Source: Actinorugispora endophytica (GTDB taxonomy: Bacteria; Actinomycetota; Actinomycetes; Streptosporangiales; Streptosporangiaceae). From it: 64,000 nt of DNA. Both the position numbers and the translations under genes were made by a program. The notes beneath the pieces are model-generated. The model did not search any database. It was given only the letters and a program-made list of their open reading frames with translations, and was not told where the DNA came from. Below are positions 17,008 through 24,773 of this stretch, piece by piece. Position 1 is the first letter of the stretch, and each line of letters begins with the position of its first letter. The stretch covers positions 248,001 through 312,000 of the forward strand of contig NZ_SNYN01000003.1 of the NCBI RefSeq assembly GCF_004363075.1. The letters run 5' to 3'.

Positions 17008-17658
17008 GTGGACGCGATGGGCGGGGACAGGCCGGAGAGGCCGGAGAGGCCGCTGGACGAGCACACCGAGCGCACGCGCGAGCAGTGGGACCGGATGTCG
17101 GCCGGATACGACCGAGGCGCCGGCGCGGAGCGGTGGATCATCGGGGACACCCGGGCCCGGCTGTGCGGCCAGGCCCGGGGCCGCACTCTTGAGGTGGCGG
17201 TGGGGACGGGGCGCAACCTGGCCTTCTACCCCGACGACGTGGAGCTGACCGCCGTGGACCTGAGCCCCGGCATGCTGTCGAAGGCCCGGGCGGAGGCCGC
17301 CCGCCTGGGGCGCCGGGTCGGGTTGGGCGAGGGGGACGCCCAGAACCTGCCGTTCCCCGACGGGTCCTTCGACACGGTCGTGTGCACCCTCGCGTTGTGC
17401 TCGATCCCCGACCAGGCCGCGGGCCTCGCCGAGATGTACCGGGTGCTGCGCCCCGGCGGCGGGCTGCTGATCGTGGACCACATCGAGTACACGCGGGCGC
17501 CGGTCCGCTGGATCGAGCGGAGGCGCGGGAGGCGGCGGGCCGCCGGTCCCCGCCGGCGCCCGATGGACGTCGCCGTCGAGCAGGGCTTCGTGGTCGACCG
17601 CCACGACCGCCTCGCGCTCGGCTTCTTCGACCGGGTGGCCGCCCACCGGCCGGAGTGA
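17008..17658 (+). CDS. SAM-dependent class I methyltransferase
   Basis: 216 aa from GTG 17008 with GGAGG 7 bp upstream. Motif I LEVAVGTGRNL (~61-71), VDLSPGMLSKARAEA, GDAQNLPFPDGSFDTVVCTLALCSI and MYRVLRPGGGLLIVDHIEY are the UbiE/methyltransferase-11 signature. The VxxGTGRN form of motif I is common in small-molecule or antibiotic methyltransferases. It is divergent from merR with a MerR-type operator between them, so expression is probably inducible. The substrate is unknown. Confidence 0.9.
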   Translation: MDAMGGDRPERPERPLDEHTERTREQWDRMSAGYDRGAGAERWIIGDTRARLCGQARGRTLEVAVGTGRNLAFYPDDVELTAVDLSPGMLSKARAEAARLGRRVGLGEGDAQNLPFPDGSFDTVVCTLALCSIPDQAAGLAEMYRVLRPGGGLLIVDHIEYTRAPVRWIERRRGRRRAAGPRRRPMDVAVEQGFVVDRHDRLALGFFDRVAAHRPE

Positions 17659-17686
17659 CGCGCCGGCGGCCCCGGTCCGGACGGTT

Positions 17687-17717
17687 TTGACAAAACCCGT
17701 TGCCGGTTCTGCAATAG
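17687..17717 (+). promoter_or_regulatory. Promoter and dyad of the XRE-cupin gene
   Basis: TTGACA (17687-17692) is followed 17-19 bp later by TGCAAT/CAATAG. The gene's ATG starts at 17722, so the mRNA is leaderless or nearly so, and no ribosome site is present. TTGACAAAACCCG and CGGTTCTGCAA form an imperfect dyad over the promoter, suited to autoregulation. Confidence 0.65.
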
Positions 17718-17721
17718 CGGT

Positions 17722-18306
17722 ATGAGCGACGACCTGGACGCGGTGCTGACCGGAGTGGGTCCCCGGCTGCGCGCCCTCCGGCAGAAGAGCGAGATGACGC
17801 TGACCTCGCTGTCCGAGGCCACCGGCGTCTCGGTCAGCACGCTGTCCCGGCTGGAGTCGGGAAACCGGCGGCCGACCCTGGAGCTGCTGCTTCCGCTGTC
17901 CAGGGCGTACGGCGTCCCCCTGGACGAACTGGTCGGCGCCCCGGCCACGGCCGACCCGCGGATCCACGGCAAGCCGATCGTCGGGAACGGCATGACGATC
18001 CTCCCGCTGTCCGGGCAGCCGGGCGGACTCCAGGCGTTCAAGCACATCCTCCCCGGCGAGGGCGAGCGCAGGGAGCCGGACCCGAAGACGCACGAGGGCT
18101 ACGAGTGGATGTACGTGATCAGCGGCAGGCTCCGGCTGGTGCTGGGCGAGCACGACGTCGTGCTGAAGGCCGGGGAGGCGGCGGAGTTCGACACCCGCGT
18201 GCCCCACTGGTTCGGCCACGCGGACGACCGGCCGGTGGAGATCCTCACCCTGTTCGGCCCCCAGGGCGAGCGCATGCACGTCAGGGCCCGGCCCGCCGGG
18301 CGCTGA
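17722..18306 (+). CDS. XRE-cupin transcriptional regulator
   Basis: 194 aa. Residues ~12-66 form an XRE helix-turn-helix (RLRALRQKSEMTLTSLSEATGVSVSTLSRLESGNRRPTLELL). Residues ~100-180 form a cupin barrel (THEGYEWMYVISGRLRLVLGEHDVVLKAGEAAEFDTRVPHWF) that would bind a small ligand or metal. Such one-component regulators control amino-acid, polyamine or xenobiotic genes. The promoter carries a dyad, suggesting autoregulation, and the start is leaderless. A strong hairpin separates it from the convergent MBL gene. Confidence 0.9.
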   Translation: MSDDLDAVLTGVGPRLRALRQKSEMTLTSLSEATGVSVSTLSRLESGNRRPTLELLLPLSRAYGVPLDELVGAPATADPRIHGKPIVGNGMTILPLSGQPGGLQAFKHILPGEGERREPDPKTHEGYEWMYVISGRLRLVLGEHDVVLKAGEAAEFDTRVPHWFGHADDRPVEILTLFGPQGERMHVRARPAGR

Positions 18307-18310
18307 CCGC

Positions 18311-18341
18311 GGCGGGCGGCCCGGGAGCCGGGCCGCCCGCC
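18311..18341. terminator. Bidirectional hairpin terminator
   Basis: The arms GGCGGGCGGCCCGG (18311-18324) and CCGGGCCGCCCGCC (18328-18341) are perfect, with loop GAG. It sits 4 bp after the XRE-cupin stop and 7 bp from the stop of the convergent MBL gene, so it probably serves both. Confidence 0.8.
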
Positions 18342-18348
18342 GGGAGCG

Positions 18349-19338
18349 TCAGCGGAAGGTGTAGGAGGTCAGGTACTCGGGGATGACGACCTCCGTCTGC
18401 GGGCTCACCGCCCGCACGGCGTCGGCGAGCTCCTGCGGGGTGAACGCCATGGTCGTGTCGGGCTTGGGCGGGTTCTCCAGGGGGACCTCGAAGTTGTCCC
18501 AGTGCACGAGGACGACCTTGCGCGGCTTGTCCAGGGCCTCCATGAGCCGGGGCACGTACTCGTGGGTCCTGGTCGTGGACGGCGCCGCCAGCATCGCCAC
18601 GTCGGGGGCCAGCCCTTCGAGGTTGCGCTCGACGAAGTCGCTGGCGCCCATGAAGAACAGCGACGGCCCGTTCCCGACCGTCACCTGGAAGGCGAGCGTG
18701 TCGCCCTCGGGCAGGTCGGCGATGGTCGCGGGCCGGGTGGCGGGCCGCTCCAGCCGCACCCCGGGGAAGGCCATCGAGTAGTTGGGGTTGCGGCTGTGCA
18801 GCGACCCCACCACCTCCACGGTGTAGTCGCCGAAGTCCAGCACCTCGCCGCCCTTGACCGGGCTGACCTTGGACGTGGGCACGTCCATGGCGAGCGCCAG
18901 GTTGCAGGTGGTGGCGGTGCCCACCACGCGCGCGCCGGTCGTGGTCGCGATGTGCGGGACGTCGCCGAAGTGGTCCCAGTGCGAGTGCGTCACCAGGACC
19001 ACCCCCGGGTCCCCGGCGATCCTGTCGACGGTGGCGGCGTCCACGGTCAACGACGTCTTGGAGTCGAACTCCTCGCCCTCCTGGAACAGGCCGGTGGGGA
19101 AGCGGGTGATGTAGGGGTCGACCAGCAGTTGCGCGGAGCCGATCCGCACCCGCCAGCCGGACGTGCCCAGCCAGTCGCACACCGCCCGGCCGCCGCTTCC
19201 GCTGCCGGCGGTCCCCGCGGGGGCGGGGGCGGGGGCGGCGTGCGCGGCGGAGGCGCCCGCCCCCAGGACGGAGGCGAGCGCGGTGCCCGCGCCCGCCGCA
19301 CGCAGGAAGCCGCGCCGGTTGAAGCCGTTCTCGGACAT
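18349..19338 (-). CDS. Tat-exported MBL-fold hydrolase (UlaG/RomA-like)
   Basis: 329 aa from ATG 19338. The N-terminus NRRGFLRAAGAGTALASVLG with an AHA-type cleavage site is a twin-arginine signal. The mature part has the MBL core: VTHSHWDHFGD (~114-123), VEVVGSLHSRNPNYSMAFPGVRL, SLFFMGASDFV, VVLVHWDNF. The order and spacing resemble the UlaG/N-acyl-PE-hydrolase-like MBL branch, with HxHxDH intact, so a metal-dependent periplasmic or extracellular hydrolase is likely. It converges with the XRE-cupin gene. The substrate is unknown. Confidence 0.85.
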   Translation of the reverse strand: MSENGFNRRGFLRAAGAGTALASVLGAGASAAHAAPAPAPAGTAGSGSGGRAVCDWLGTSGWRVRIGSAQLLVDPYITRFPTGLFQEGEEFDSKTSLTVDAATVDRIAGDPGVVLVTHSHWDHFGDVPHIATTTGARVVGTATTCNLALAMDVPTSKVSPVKGGEVLDFGDYTVEVVGSLHSRNPNYSMAFPGVRLERPATRPATIADLPEGDTLAFQVTVGNGPSLFFMGASDFVERNLEGLAPDVAMLAAPSTTRTHEYVPRLMEALDKPRKVVLVHWDNFEVPLENPPKPDTTMAFTPQELADAVRAVSPQTEVVIPEYLTSYTFR

Positions 19339-19496
19339 GAGGGTCCCCTCGGTTCGATGTCGGTGGAGGTTGTCGCGGTGGAAGACAACCACCGACCGGC
19401 CCGGCGCGTCCAAGACCGGCCGCCGCCGCGACCGATACCCGATCGGCTATCGCACCAGGCGGGGCCGCGCCCGGCCGGGGGCGGCGGGCACGGAAT

Positions 19497-20378
19497 TCAT
19501 TCGCCGCGCAGCGCGTCCACGGCCGCGCGGGCGGCCCGCCCCATCGCCAGGTCCACGTCGATGCGCCGGGTCTCCAGCCTGCGCGTCCGGGCGAAGACCG
19601 AGACCGCGTACCGGCCCCCGTCGGGGTACTCCACCACCCCGCACTCCATGTGCAGGCTGGGCAGGGTCCCGGTCTTGGCGGCGATCCGGACGCCCGCGTC
19701 GAACCCCGAGGCGATGCGGGTCCAGAAGATCTGCTGCCCCATGAGCCCGCGCACCGCCGCGCACGCCCGGGGCGGCCCGGCCTCGTCCCGCCACACCATC
19801 TCCAGCAGCCGGGTCATCTCCCGGGGCGTGCTGGACGTGGTGTGCGCGGGGTCCAGCACCCGCATCGACCGGACCCGCTCCAGCGGCAGGGTCGGGAAGA
19901 CCCGCGCGAACTCGGCGGGGTCCCGGGCGTCCGCGTCCGCGAGCATCGTCTCCAGCACCTGGCGGGGGCCGCCGACGATCCGCGTGCGCTCCAGGCCCAG
20001 CTCGGCGGCCAGCAGCTGCACCGTGTCCAGGCCGATCCTGCGCATGAGCAGGTCGGCGGCGGTGTTGTCGCTGACCGACATCGCGAAGAAGGCGAGGTCG
20101 CGCAGCGACAGCTCGGCGTCGTCCGCGCACCCCGCCGTCCCCCAGCCGCCCAGGCGGTCGGCCCGGCCGACCGTGACGCGCTCGGCCGGGTCGACCTGCC
20201 CGGCCTCGGCCTGCCGGGAGAACTCCAGGACCAGCAGGATCTTGAACATCGAGGCGATGACGACCTGCTCGTCGGCCCGTGCCGCGACCTCCCGGCCGGT
20301 CTCGATGTCCACCGCGTGCAGCCGCGCGTCCACGTCCGCGCCATCGAAAAGGTCGATGATCCGCTCTTCCGTATTCAC
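19497..20378 (-). CDS. Class A beta-lactamase-like serine hydrolase
   Basis: 293 aa from GTG 20378. The three active-site motifs of class A enzymes are present: SMFK (S43-K46), SDN (~101-103) and KTG (~234-236). LLMRRIGLDTVQLLAAELGLERTRI is the typical inter-motif helix pair. No signal peptide is visible (MNTEERIIDLFDGADVDAR), unusual for a secreted beta-lactamase, so it may be cytoplasmic or an esterase/amidase-type relative. It is divergent from a LysR gene with a 67-bp gap, reminiscent of AmpR-ampC-type pairs, which suggests LysR control. Confidence 0.8.
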   Translation of the reverse strand: MNTEERIIDLFDGADVDARLHAVDIETGREVAARADEQVVIASMFKILLVLEFSRQAEAGQVDPAERVTVGRADRLGGWGTAGCADDAELSLRDLAFFAMSVSDNTAADLLMRRIGLDTVQLLAAELGLERTRIVGGPRQVLETMLADADARDPAEFARVFPTLPLERVRSMRVLDPAHTTSSTPREMTRLLEMVWRDEAGPPRACAAVRGLMGQQIFWTRIASGFDAGVRIAAKTGTLPSLHMECGVVEYPDGGRYAVSVFARTRRLETRRIDVDLAMGRAARAAVDALRGE

Positions 20379-20433
20379 GCCCGAACGCTATCGGTCCCGA
20401 GACGGCAGCCCACCGGCCCCGGCGGTGATCGCC

Positions 20434-20439
20434 TATGGT
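20434..20439 (+). promoter_or_regulatory. Possible -10 of the LysR gene (leaderless start)
   Basis: TATGGT ends 6 bp before the GTG start at 20446, which would place the transcript start at the start codon. No good -35 is visible. The adjacent GGCGGTGATCGCC (20421-20433) is a small palindrome that could be a LysR half-site. Confidence 0.35.
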
Positions 20440-20445
20440 GGCGCG

Positions 20446-21411
20446 GTGAACCTCTCTCGGCATCTGCGCCACTTCGTCGTCGTGGCCCAGGAGATGCACT
20501 TCGGACGGGCCGCCGAGGTGCTGGGGATGGCCCAGCCGCCGTTGAGCCAGTCGATCCGGCGGCTGGAGGGCGAGCTGGGCGTCGAGCTGTTCGACCGGTC
20601 GCGCCGCCGGATCCAGTTGACCGCGGCCGGGCTGCACCTCCTGGACGAGGCGCGGGAGCTGCTGGCCAGGGAGGAGCGGCTGCGCGCGGTCATGCGCGGG
20701 GTGCGCGACGGCGACGTCGGGACGCTGCGCATGGGCGTCCCGCCGGAGACCCCGGCCGTGGCGTTGCAGGCGCTGCTGGCCGGGATCGCGGAGCGCGTCC
20801 CCGGGCTGCGCGTCGAGCTCGACGAGCTGACCAGCGCCGAGCAGGTCCGGCGGCTCGCCTCGGCGGGCCTGGACGTCGGACTGGTGTACCACCCGGCCGA
20901 CGCCGACGGCCTGCGGTTCGGCCCCGTGGCGCGGACCCCGCTGGGCGTGGTGCTGGCGCGCGCGTCCCCGCTGGCGCGCCGACGCGTGGTCGCCCTGTCC
21001 GACCTGGACGGCCACGACCTGGTGTCCTTCCCCCGGGCGGCGGCCCCCGCCTGGCACGACCACGTCCTGGGGACCTGCCGGGCGCACGGGTACGCCCCCG
21101 GGCGCGTGCGCGACGCCGGGAACCTGGAGTTCCTGCTGGGGCTGGTCCTGGCCGGACAGGGGGTGGCGTTCGCGCCGGAGGCGGCCGCCCGCAGGGAGCC
21201 GCGCGTGGCCTGGCGGCCGATCGAGGGGGAGCCGCTGCACCACCGGATCTCGGCGGCCTGGCCCGCCGCGTTCCCGCACCCGGCCGCGCCCCGGGTCGCG
21301 GAACCGGCGGCCGCGGCGCTGGGCGCGGACCGGCCGGCGGAGAGCGTCGCCCCGACCGGGAACGGGCCCCTGCCCTGGTCGGTGGTCTACACGCCTCCGA
21401 CGCTCCGCTGA
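20446..21411 (+). CDS. LysR-family regulator
   Basis: 321 aa. The N-terminal helix-turn-helix (LRHFVVVAQEMHFGRAAEVLGMAQPPLSQSIRRLEGELGVELFDRSRRRIQLTAAG) is a textbook LysR DNA-binding domain. The rest is the periplasmic-binding-like effector domain (LRMGVPPETPAVALQALLAGIAERVPGLRVELDEL, GLDVGLVYHP). The GTG start at 20446 is chosen from the conserved MNLRHLRYF-type beginning. It is divergent from the class A beta-lactamase-like gene, its probable target. Confidence 0.9.
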   Translation: MNLSRHLRHFVVVAQEMHFGRAAEVLGMAQPPLSQSIRRLEGELGVELFDRSRRRIQLTAAGLHLLDEARELLAREERLRAVMRGVRDGDVGTLRMGVPPETPAVALQALLAGIAERVPGLRVELDELTSAEQVRRLASAGLDVGLVYHPADADGLRFGPVARTPLGVVLARASPLARRRVVALSDLDGHDLVSFPRAAAPAWHDHVLGTCRAHGYAPGRVRDAGNLEFLLGLVLAGQGVAFAPEAAARREPRVAWRPIEGEPLHHRISAAWPAAFPHPAAPRVAEPAAAALGADRPAESVAPTGNGPLPWSVVYTPPTLR

Positions 21412-21501
21412 GCCGGGCCCGGCGCGGGCGTGGTGCGCGCCCGCTGTCGGCGGATACTGGTTCACTGGTCGCGATCGAGCCGCCGTCGTATGGAGCATGG
21501 C

Positions 21502-22524
21502 ATGTCCGTCTATGAGCACATCACCGAGTTCGCGGGCCTTCCCGTCGTGGACTTCCTCTCCGATGACATCGAGGAGGAGCGGTACCAGAAGGCCCGGCGC
21601 CACGCCGGGGCCGACGGCGCGCGGGTCGAGCCGGACGACGGGGCCTACGCGGCGGCGCTGGCCGACCCGGGGTCGGTGGCGTGGCGGCTGCGGGTGTCCT
21701 CGTACGATCCGCAGGAGCCGTTCGAGGAGTACTTCGCGCGCTTCCTGGCCGAGGTCGACACCGCCCGGGTGGGCGCGCTCGTCATCGGCTGCTGGGGGGA
21801 GTCCTACGAGGTCGACGCCTCGGTCCCGCGCGACCTCCTGGTAGGGAACGCGGGCCGGTTCCCGGCGCTGCGCGCCCTCTTCCTCGGCGAGTACCTCGCG
21901 GAGGAGGCCGAGATCTCCTGGATCCAGCAGACGGACGTCACCCCGCTGCTGGCCGCGTTCCCCGCGCTGCGCGAGCTCACCGTGCGCGGCGGGGAGAGGC
22001 TGGAGTTCCCCGCGACCGGGCACGAGGCGCTGGCGTCGCTGACCGTGCAGACCGGCGGGCTGCCCGGGGAGGCGGTCGCCGGGATCCTGGCGTCGGACCT
22101 GCCCGCGCTGGAGCGCCTGGAGCTGTGGTTCGGGGTGGAGGACTACGGCGGCACCACCACCGTGGAGACGCTGGAGCCGCTGCTGTCGGGGAAGGTCTTC
22201 CCGAGCCTGCGCCACCTGGGCCCGCGCAACTCCCCGTGGGGGGACGACCTGGTGCGCGCCCTGGCCGGGGCGCCCGTGCTGCGCCGGATCCGGGTCCTGG
22301 ACCTGTCCGGGCACGTCCTGAGGGACGAGGGCGGCCGGGTGCTCGCCTCCGCGCCCGCCTTCCGCGGCCTGGAACGCCTGGTGCTGCGCTACCACTTCCT
22401 GAGCGAGCCGGTCATGGCCGAACTGCGCGCCGCCCTGGCGGGGGTCGACCTCGACCTGAGCGGCCCCGAGGAGCCGGACGCCTACAAGGACGAGGTGTAC
22501 TACTACCCCGAGGTCACCGAGTGA
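21502..22524 (+). CDS. STM4015-family leucine-rich-repeat-like protein, copy 1
   Basis: 340 aa from ATG 21502 (GGAG 8 bp upstream); this start aligns with the other two copies at ...EHITEFAGLPV. The protein has an N-terminal ~150-residue part (VAWRLRVSSYDP, FARFLAEVDTARVGALVIGCW) followed by leucine-rich-repeat-like strands (LPALERLELWFGVEDY, RRIRVLDLSGHVLRDEGGRVLASAPAFRGLERLVL). I recognise the STM4015 family, named from Salmonella, of unknown function and part of the STM4011-STM4015 cluster. No signal peptide is seen. It is the first of three tandem paralogues; copy 2 starts 100 bp downstream. Confidence 0.8.
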   Translation: MSVYEHITEFAGLPVVDFLSDDIEEERYQKARRHAGADGARVEPDDGAYAAALADPGSVAWRLRVSSYDPQEPFEEYFARFLAEVDTARVGALVIGCWGESYEVDASVPRDLLVGNAGRFPALRALFLGEYLAEEAEISWIQQTDVTPLLAAFPALRELTVRGGERLEFPATGHEALASLTVQTGGLPGEAVAGILASDLPALERLELWFGVEDYGGTTTVETLEPLLSGKVFPSLRHLGPRNSPWGDDLVRALAGAPVLRRIRVLDLSGHVLRDEGGRVLASAPAFRGLERLVLRYHFLSEPVMAELRAALAGVDLDLSGPEEPDAYKDEVYYYPEVTE

Positions 22525-22624
22525 GTCCGCGCCGCCGGTGACGGAGGCGGCTCGCCGGGGCGCGGTGTCGCCCCGGCCTGGTATCACTGTCGTGTCCCGA
22601 CCGCCCCTCCCCCCGGAGTCACGC

Positions 22625-23653
22625 GTGATCAACGAGCACATCACCGAGTTCGCGGACCTTCCCGTGGTGGACTTCCCCTCCGCGGACCTCGAAGCGGAGC
22701 GGCTGCGGGACCTCCGGTACCGCGCCCGGCGCGAAGGGATGCCGGAGCCCGAGGAGCCCGGACCGGACGAGGCGCTGGACGCCGCGCTGGCCGATCCCGG
22801 ATCGGCGGCGTGGCGGCTGCGGGTGTCCTCGTACGATCCGCGGGAGCCGTTCGAGGAGTACCTCGCGCGCTTCCTCGCCGAGGTCGACACCGCCGAGGTG
22901 GGCGCGCTCGTCATCGGCTGCTGGGGCGACACCGCCGAGAAGACGCTGGGCGGCCGCGTCCGGGACGCGCTGCTGGCGCGCGCCGACCGGTTCCCGGCGC
23001 TGCGCTCGCTGTTCTTCGGCGAGTTCCTCTCGGAGGAGGCCGAGATCTCCTGGATCCGGCAGACGGACGTCACCCCGCTGCTGGAGGGGTTCCCCTCACT
23101 GGAGGAGTTCACGGTGCGGGGCGGGACGGGACTGGGGTTCCACCCGGTCCGGCACGGCGGGCTGCGCGGGCTGGTCGTGCAGACCGGGGGGCTGCCGAAA
23201 GAGGTCACCGCCGGGATCCTGGCCTCGGACCTGCCCGCGCTGGAGTACCTGGAGCTGTGGCTGGGGGTCGGGCACTACGGCGGCGACACCTCCACCGGGA
23301 CGCTGGCGCCGCTGCTGTCGGGGGCGGCGCTCCCGGAGCTGTGCCACCTGGGGCTGCGCGACGCCGAGCGGACCGACGACCTGGTGCGGGCGCTGGCAGA
23401 CGCGCCGGTCCTGGAGGGGCTGCGCTCCCTGGACCTGTCGATGGGCACCCTCACCGACACCGGGGCGCGGGCCGTCGCCGACAGCCCGGCCTTCCGGGGC
23501 CTGAGCCGCCTGGACCTGAGCCACCACTTCCTGTCCCGGGACAGGGCGGCCACGCTGCCGTCGGCCCTGCCCGGGGTCGAGGTCGTCCTCGACGACTGGC
23601 GGGGGGAGAGCACCCCCGACAAGCCGTCCCACTACCCCTCGGTCACCGAGTGA
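22625..23653 (+). CDS. STM4015-family leucine-rich-repeat-like protein, copy 2
   Basis: 342 aa from GTG 22625 (VINEHITEFADLPVVDF). It shares long blocks with copy 1: EEAEISWI, QTDVTPLL, LTVRGG/FTVRGG, ILASDLPALE, DDLVRALA. Compared with copy 1 it has a charged insert (EGMPEPEEPGPDEALD) and an altered tail (DDWRGESTPDKPSHYPSVTE). The LRR segment SLDLSMGTLTDTGARAVADSPAFRGLSRLDLSHHFL is more regular than in copy 1. Upstream CCCCGGAG serves as the ribosome site. It presumably arose by tandem duplication. Confidence 0.8.
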   Translation: MINEHITEFADLPVVDFPSADLEAERLRDLRYRARREGMPEPEEPGPDEALDAALADPGSAAWRLRVSSYDPREPFEEYLARFLAEVDTAEVGALVIGCWGDTAEKTLGGRVRDALLARADRFPALRSLFFGEFLSEEAEISWIRQTDVTPLLEGFPSLEEFTVRGGTGLGFHPVRHGGLRGLVVQTGGLPKEVTAGILASDLPALEYLELWLGVGHYGGDTSTGTLAPLLSGAALPELCHLGLRDAERTDDLVRALADAPVLEGLRSLDLSMGTLTDTGARAVADSPAFRGLSRLDLSHHFLSRDRAATLPSALPGVEVVLDDWRGESTPDKPSHYPSVTE

Positions 23654-23738
23654 CCCCGGACGACGGTCCCCGGCGGCCGTTCCGGGCCGCGCCGGCGCCG
23701 GGACCACCGACAGAAACCCCCCTTCCCCGGAGTGGCGT

Positions 23739-24773
23739 GTGACCATCAACGAGTACATCACCGAGTTCGCGGGCCTTCCCGTGATGGAGTTCCTCTCCCC
23801 GGACCTGGAGGCGGAGCGGCTGCGCGTCCTGCGGTACCGGGCCCAGCGCGAGGGGCGGCCGCTTCCCGAGCGGCTGGAGCCGGACGCGGCCTACGCGGCG
23901 GCACTCGCCGACCCGGGGTCGGTCGCGTGGCGGCTGCGCACGGTGGGCCCGAATGGGAAGAAGCCGTTCGAGGGGTGCTTCGCGCGCTTCCTGGCCGAGG
24001 TCGACACCACCAGGGTCACCGCGCTCGTCGTCGGGAGCTGGAGCGAGTACTACGAGAAGCCGGACGCGGTGCCGCGCGACCTGCTGGTGGAGAGCGCGGG
24101 CCGGTTCCCGGCGCTGCGGTCGCTGTTCTTCGGGGAGTTCGTCCTGGAGGAGTCGGAGATCTCCTGGATCGAGCAGTGCGACGTCGCGCCCCTGGTGGCG
24201 GCGTTCCCCGCTCTGGAGGAGTTCACCGTGCGCGGCGGGATGGGGCTGGAGTTCTCCGCGGTCCGGCACGAGGCGCTCACCTCGCTGACCGCGCAGACCG
24301 GCGGGCTGCCCGAGGAGGCCGTCGCCGGGATCCTGGCGTCGGACCTGCCCGCGCTGGAGAACCTGGAGCTGTGGCTCGGGGTGGAGGACCACGGCCGCAC
24401 CACCACCGTGGACACGCTGGCCCCGCTGCTGTCGGGGACGGCGCTTCCGGCGCTGCGCTCGCTGGGGCTGCGCAACGCCGAGCGGACCGACGACCTCGTC
24501 CGGGCCCTTGCCGACGCGCCGGTTCTGGGAAGGCTGGAGGTCCTGGACCTGTCGATGGGCACGCTCACCGACGACGGGGCCCGGATCATCGCCGACAGCC
24601 CGGGGTTCCGCGGCCTGGGCCGCCTGGACCTGCGCCACCACTACCTGGCCGAGGAGGGGATGGCGGAGAGGGTGCGCGCGGCGCTGCCCGGAGTCGAGGT
24701 CGACCTGGGGGAGCCCCAGGATCCCGGGACGGACGACGTCCGGGACGTCTACTACCCGGCGGTCACCGAATGA
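23739..24773 (+). CDS. STM4015-family leucine-rich-repeat-like protein, copy 3
   Basis: 344 aa from GTG 23739 (VTINEYITEFAGLPVMEF), with CCCCGGAG upstream. It shares the same blocks as copies 1 and 2 (EISWI, ILASDLPALENLELW, ERTDDLVRALADAPVL, LDLSMGTLTDDGARIIADSPGFRGLGRLDL). Its stop overlaps the STM4014 start (ATGA, 24770-24773), so translational coupling links this copy to the ATP-grasp gene. It is therefore probably the ancestral cluster member, with copies 1 and 2 the duplicates (inference). Confidence 0.8.
   Translation: MTINEYITEFAGLPVMEFLSPDLEAERLRVLRYRAQREGRPLPERLEPDAAYAAALADPGSVAWRLRTVGPNGKKPFEGCFARFLAEVDTTRVTALVVGSWSEYYEKPDAVPRDLLVESAGRFPALRSLFFGEFVLEESEISWIEQCDVAPLVAAFPALEEFTVRGGMGLEFSAVRHEALTSLTAQTGGLPEEAVAGILASDLPALENLELWLGVEDHGRTTTVDTLAPLLSGTALPALRSLGLRNAERTDDLVRALADAPVLGRLEVLDLSMGTLTDDGARIIADSPGFRGLGRLDLRHHYLAEEGMAERVRAALPGVEVDLGEPQDPGTDDVRDVYYPAVTE

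Noticed and set aside
14573-17658. A lanthipeptide or other RiPP cluster around the ABC exporter
   Set aside because: No precursor peptide, LanM/YcaO or protease gene is adjacent; the methyltransferase and MerR form a separate divergent unit.
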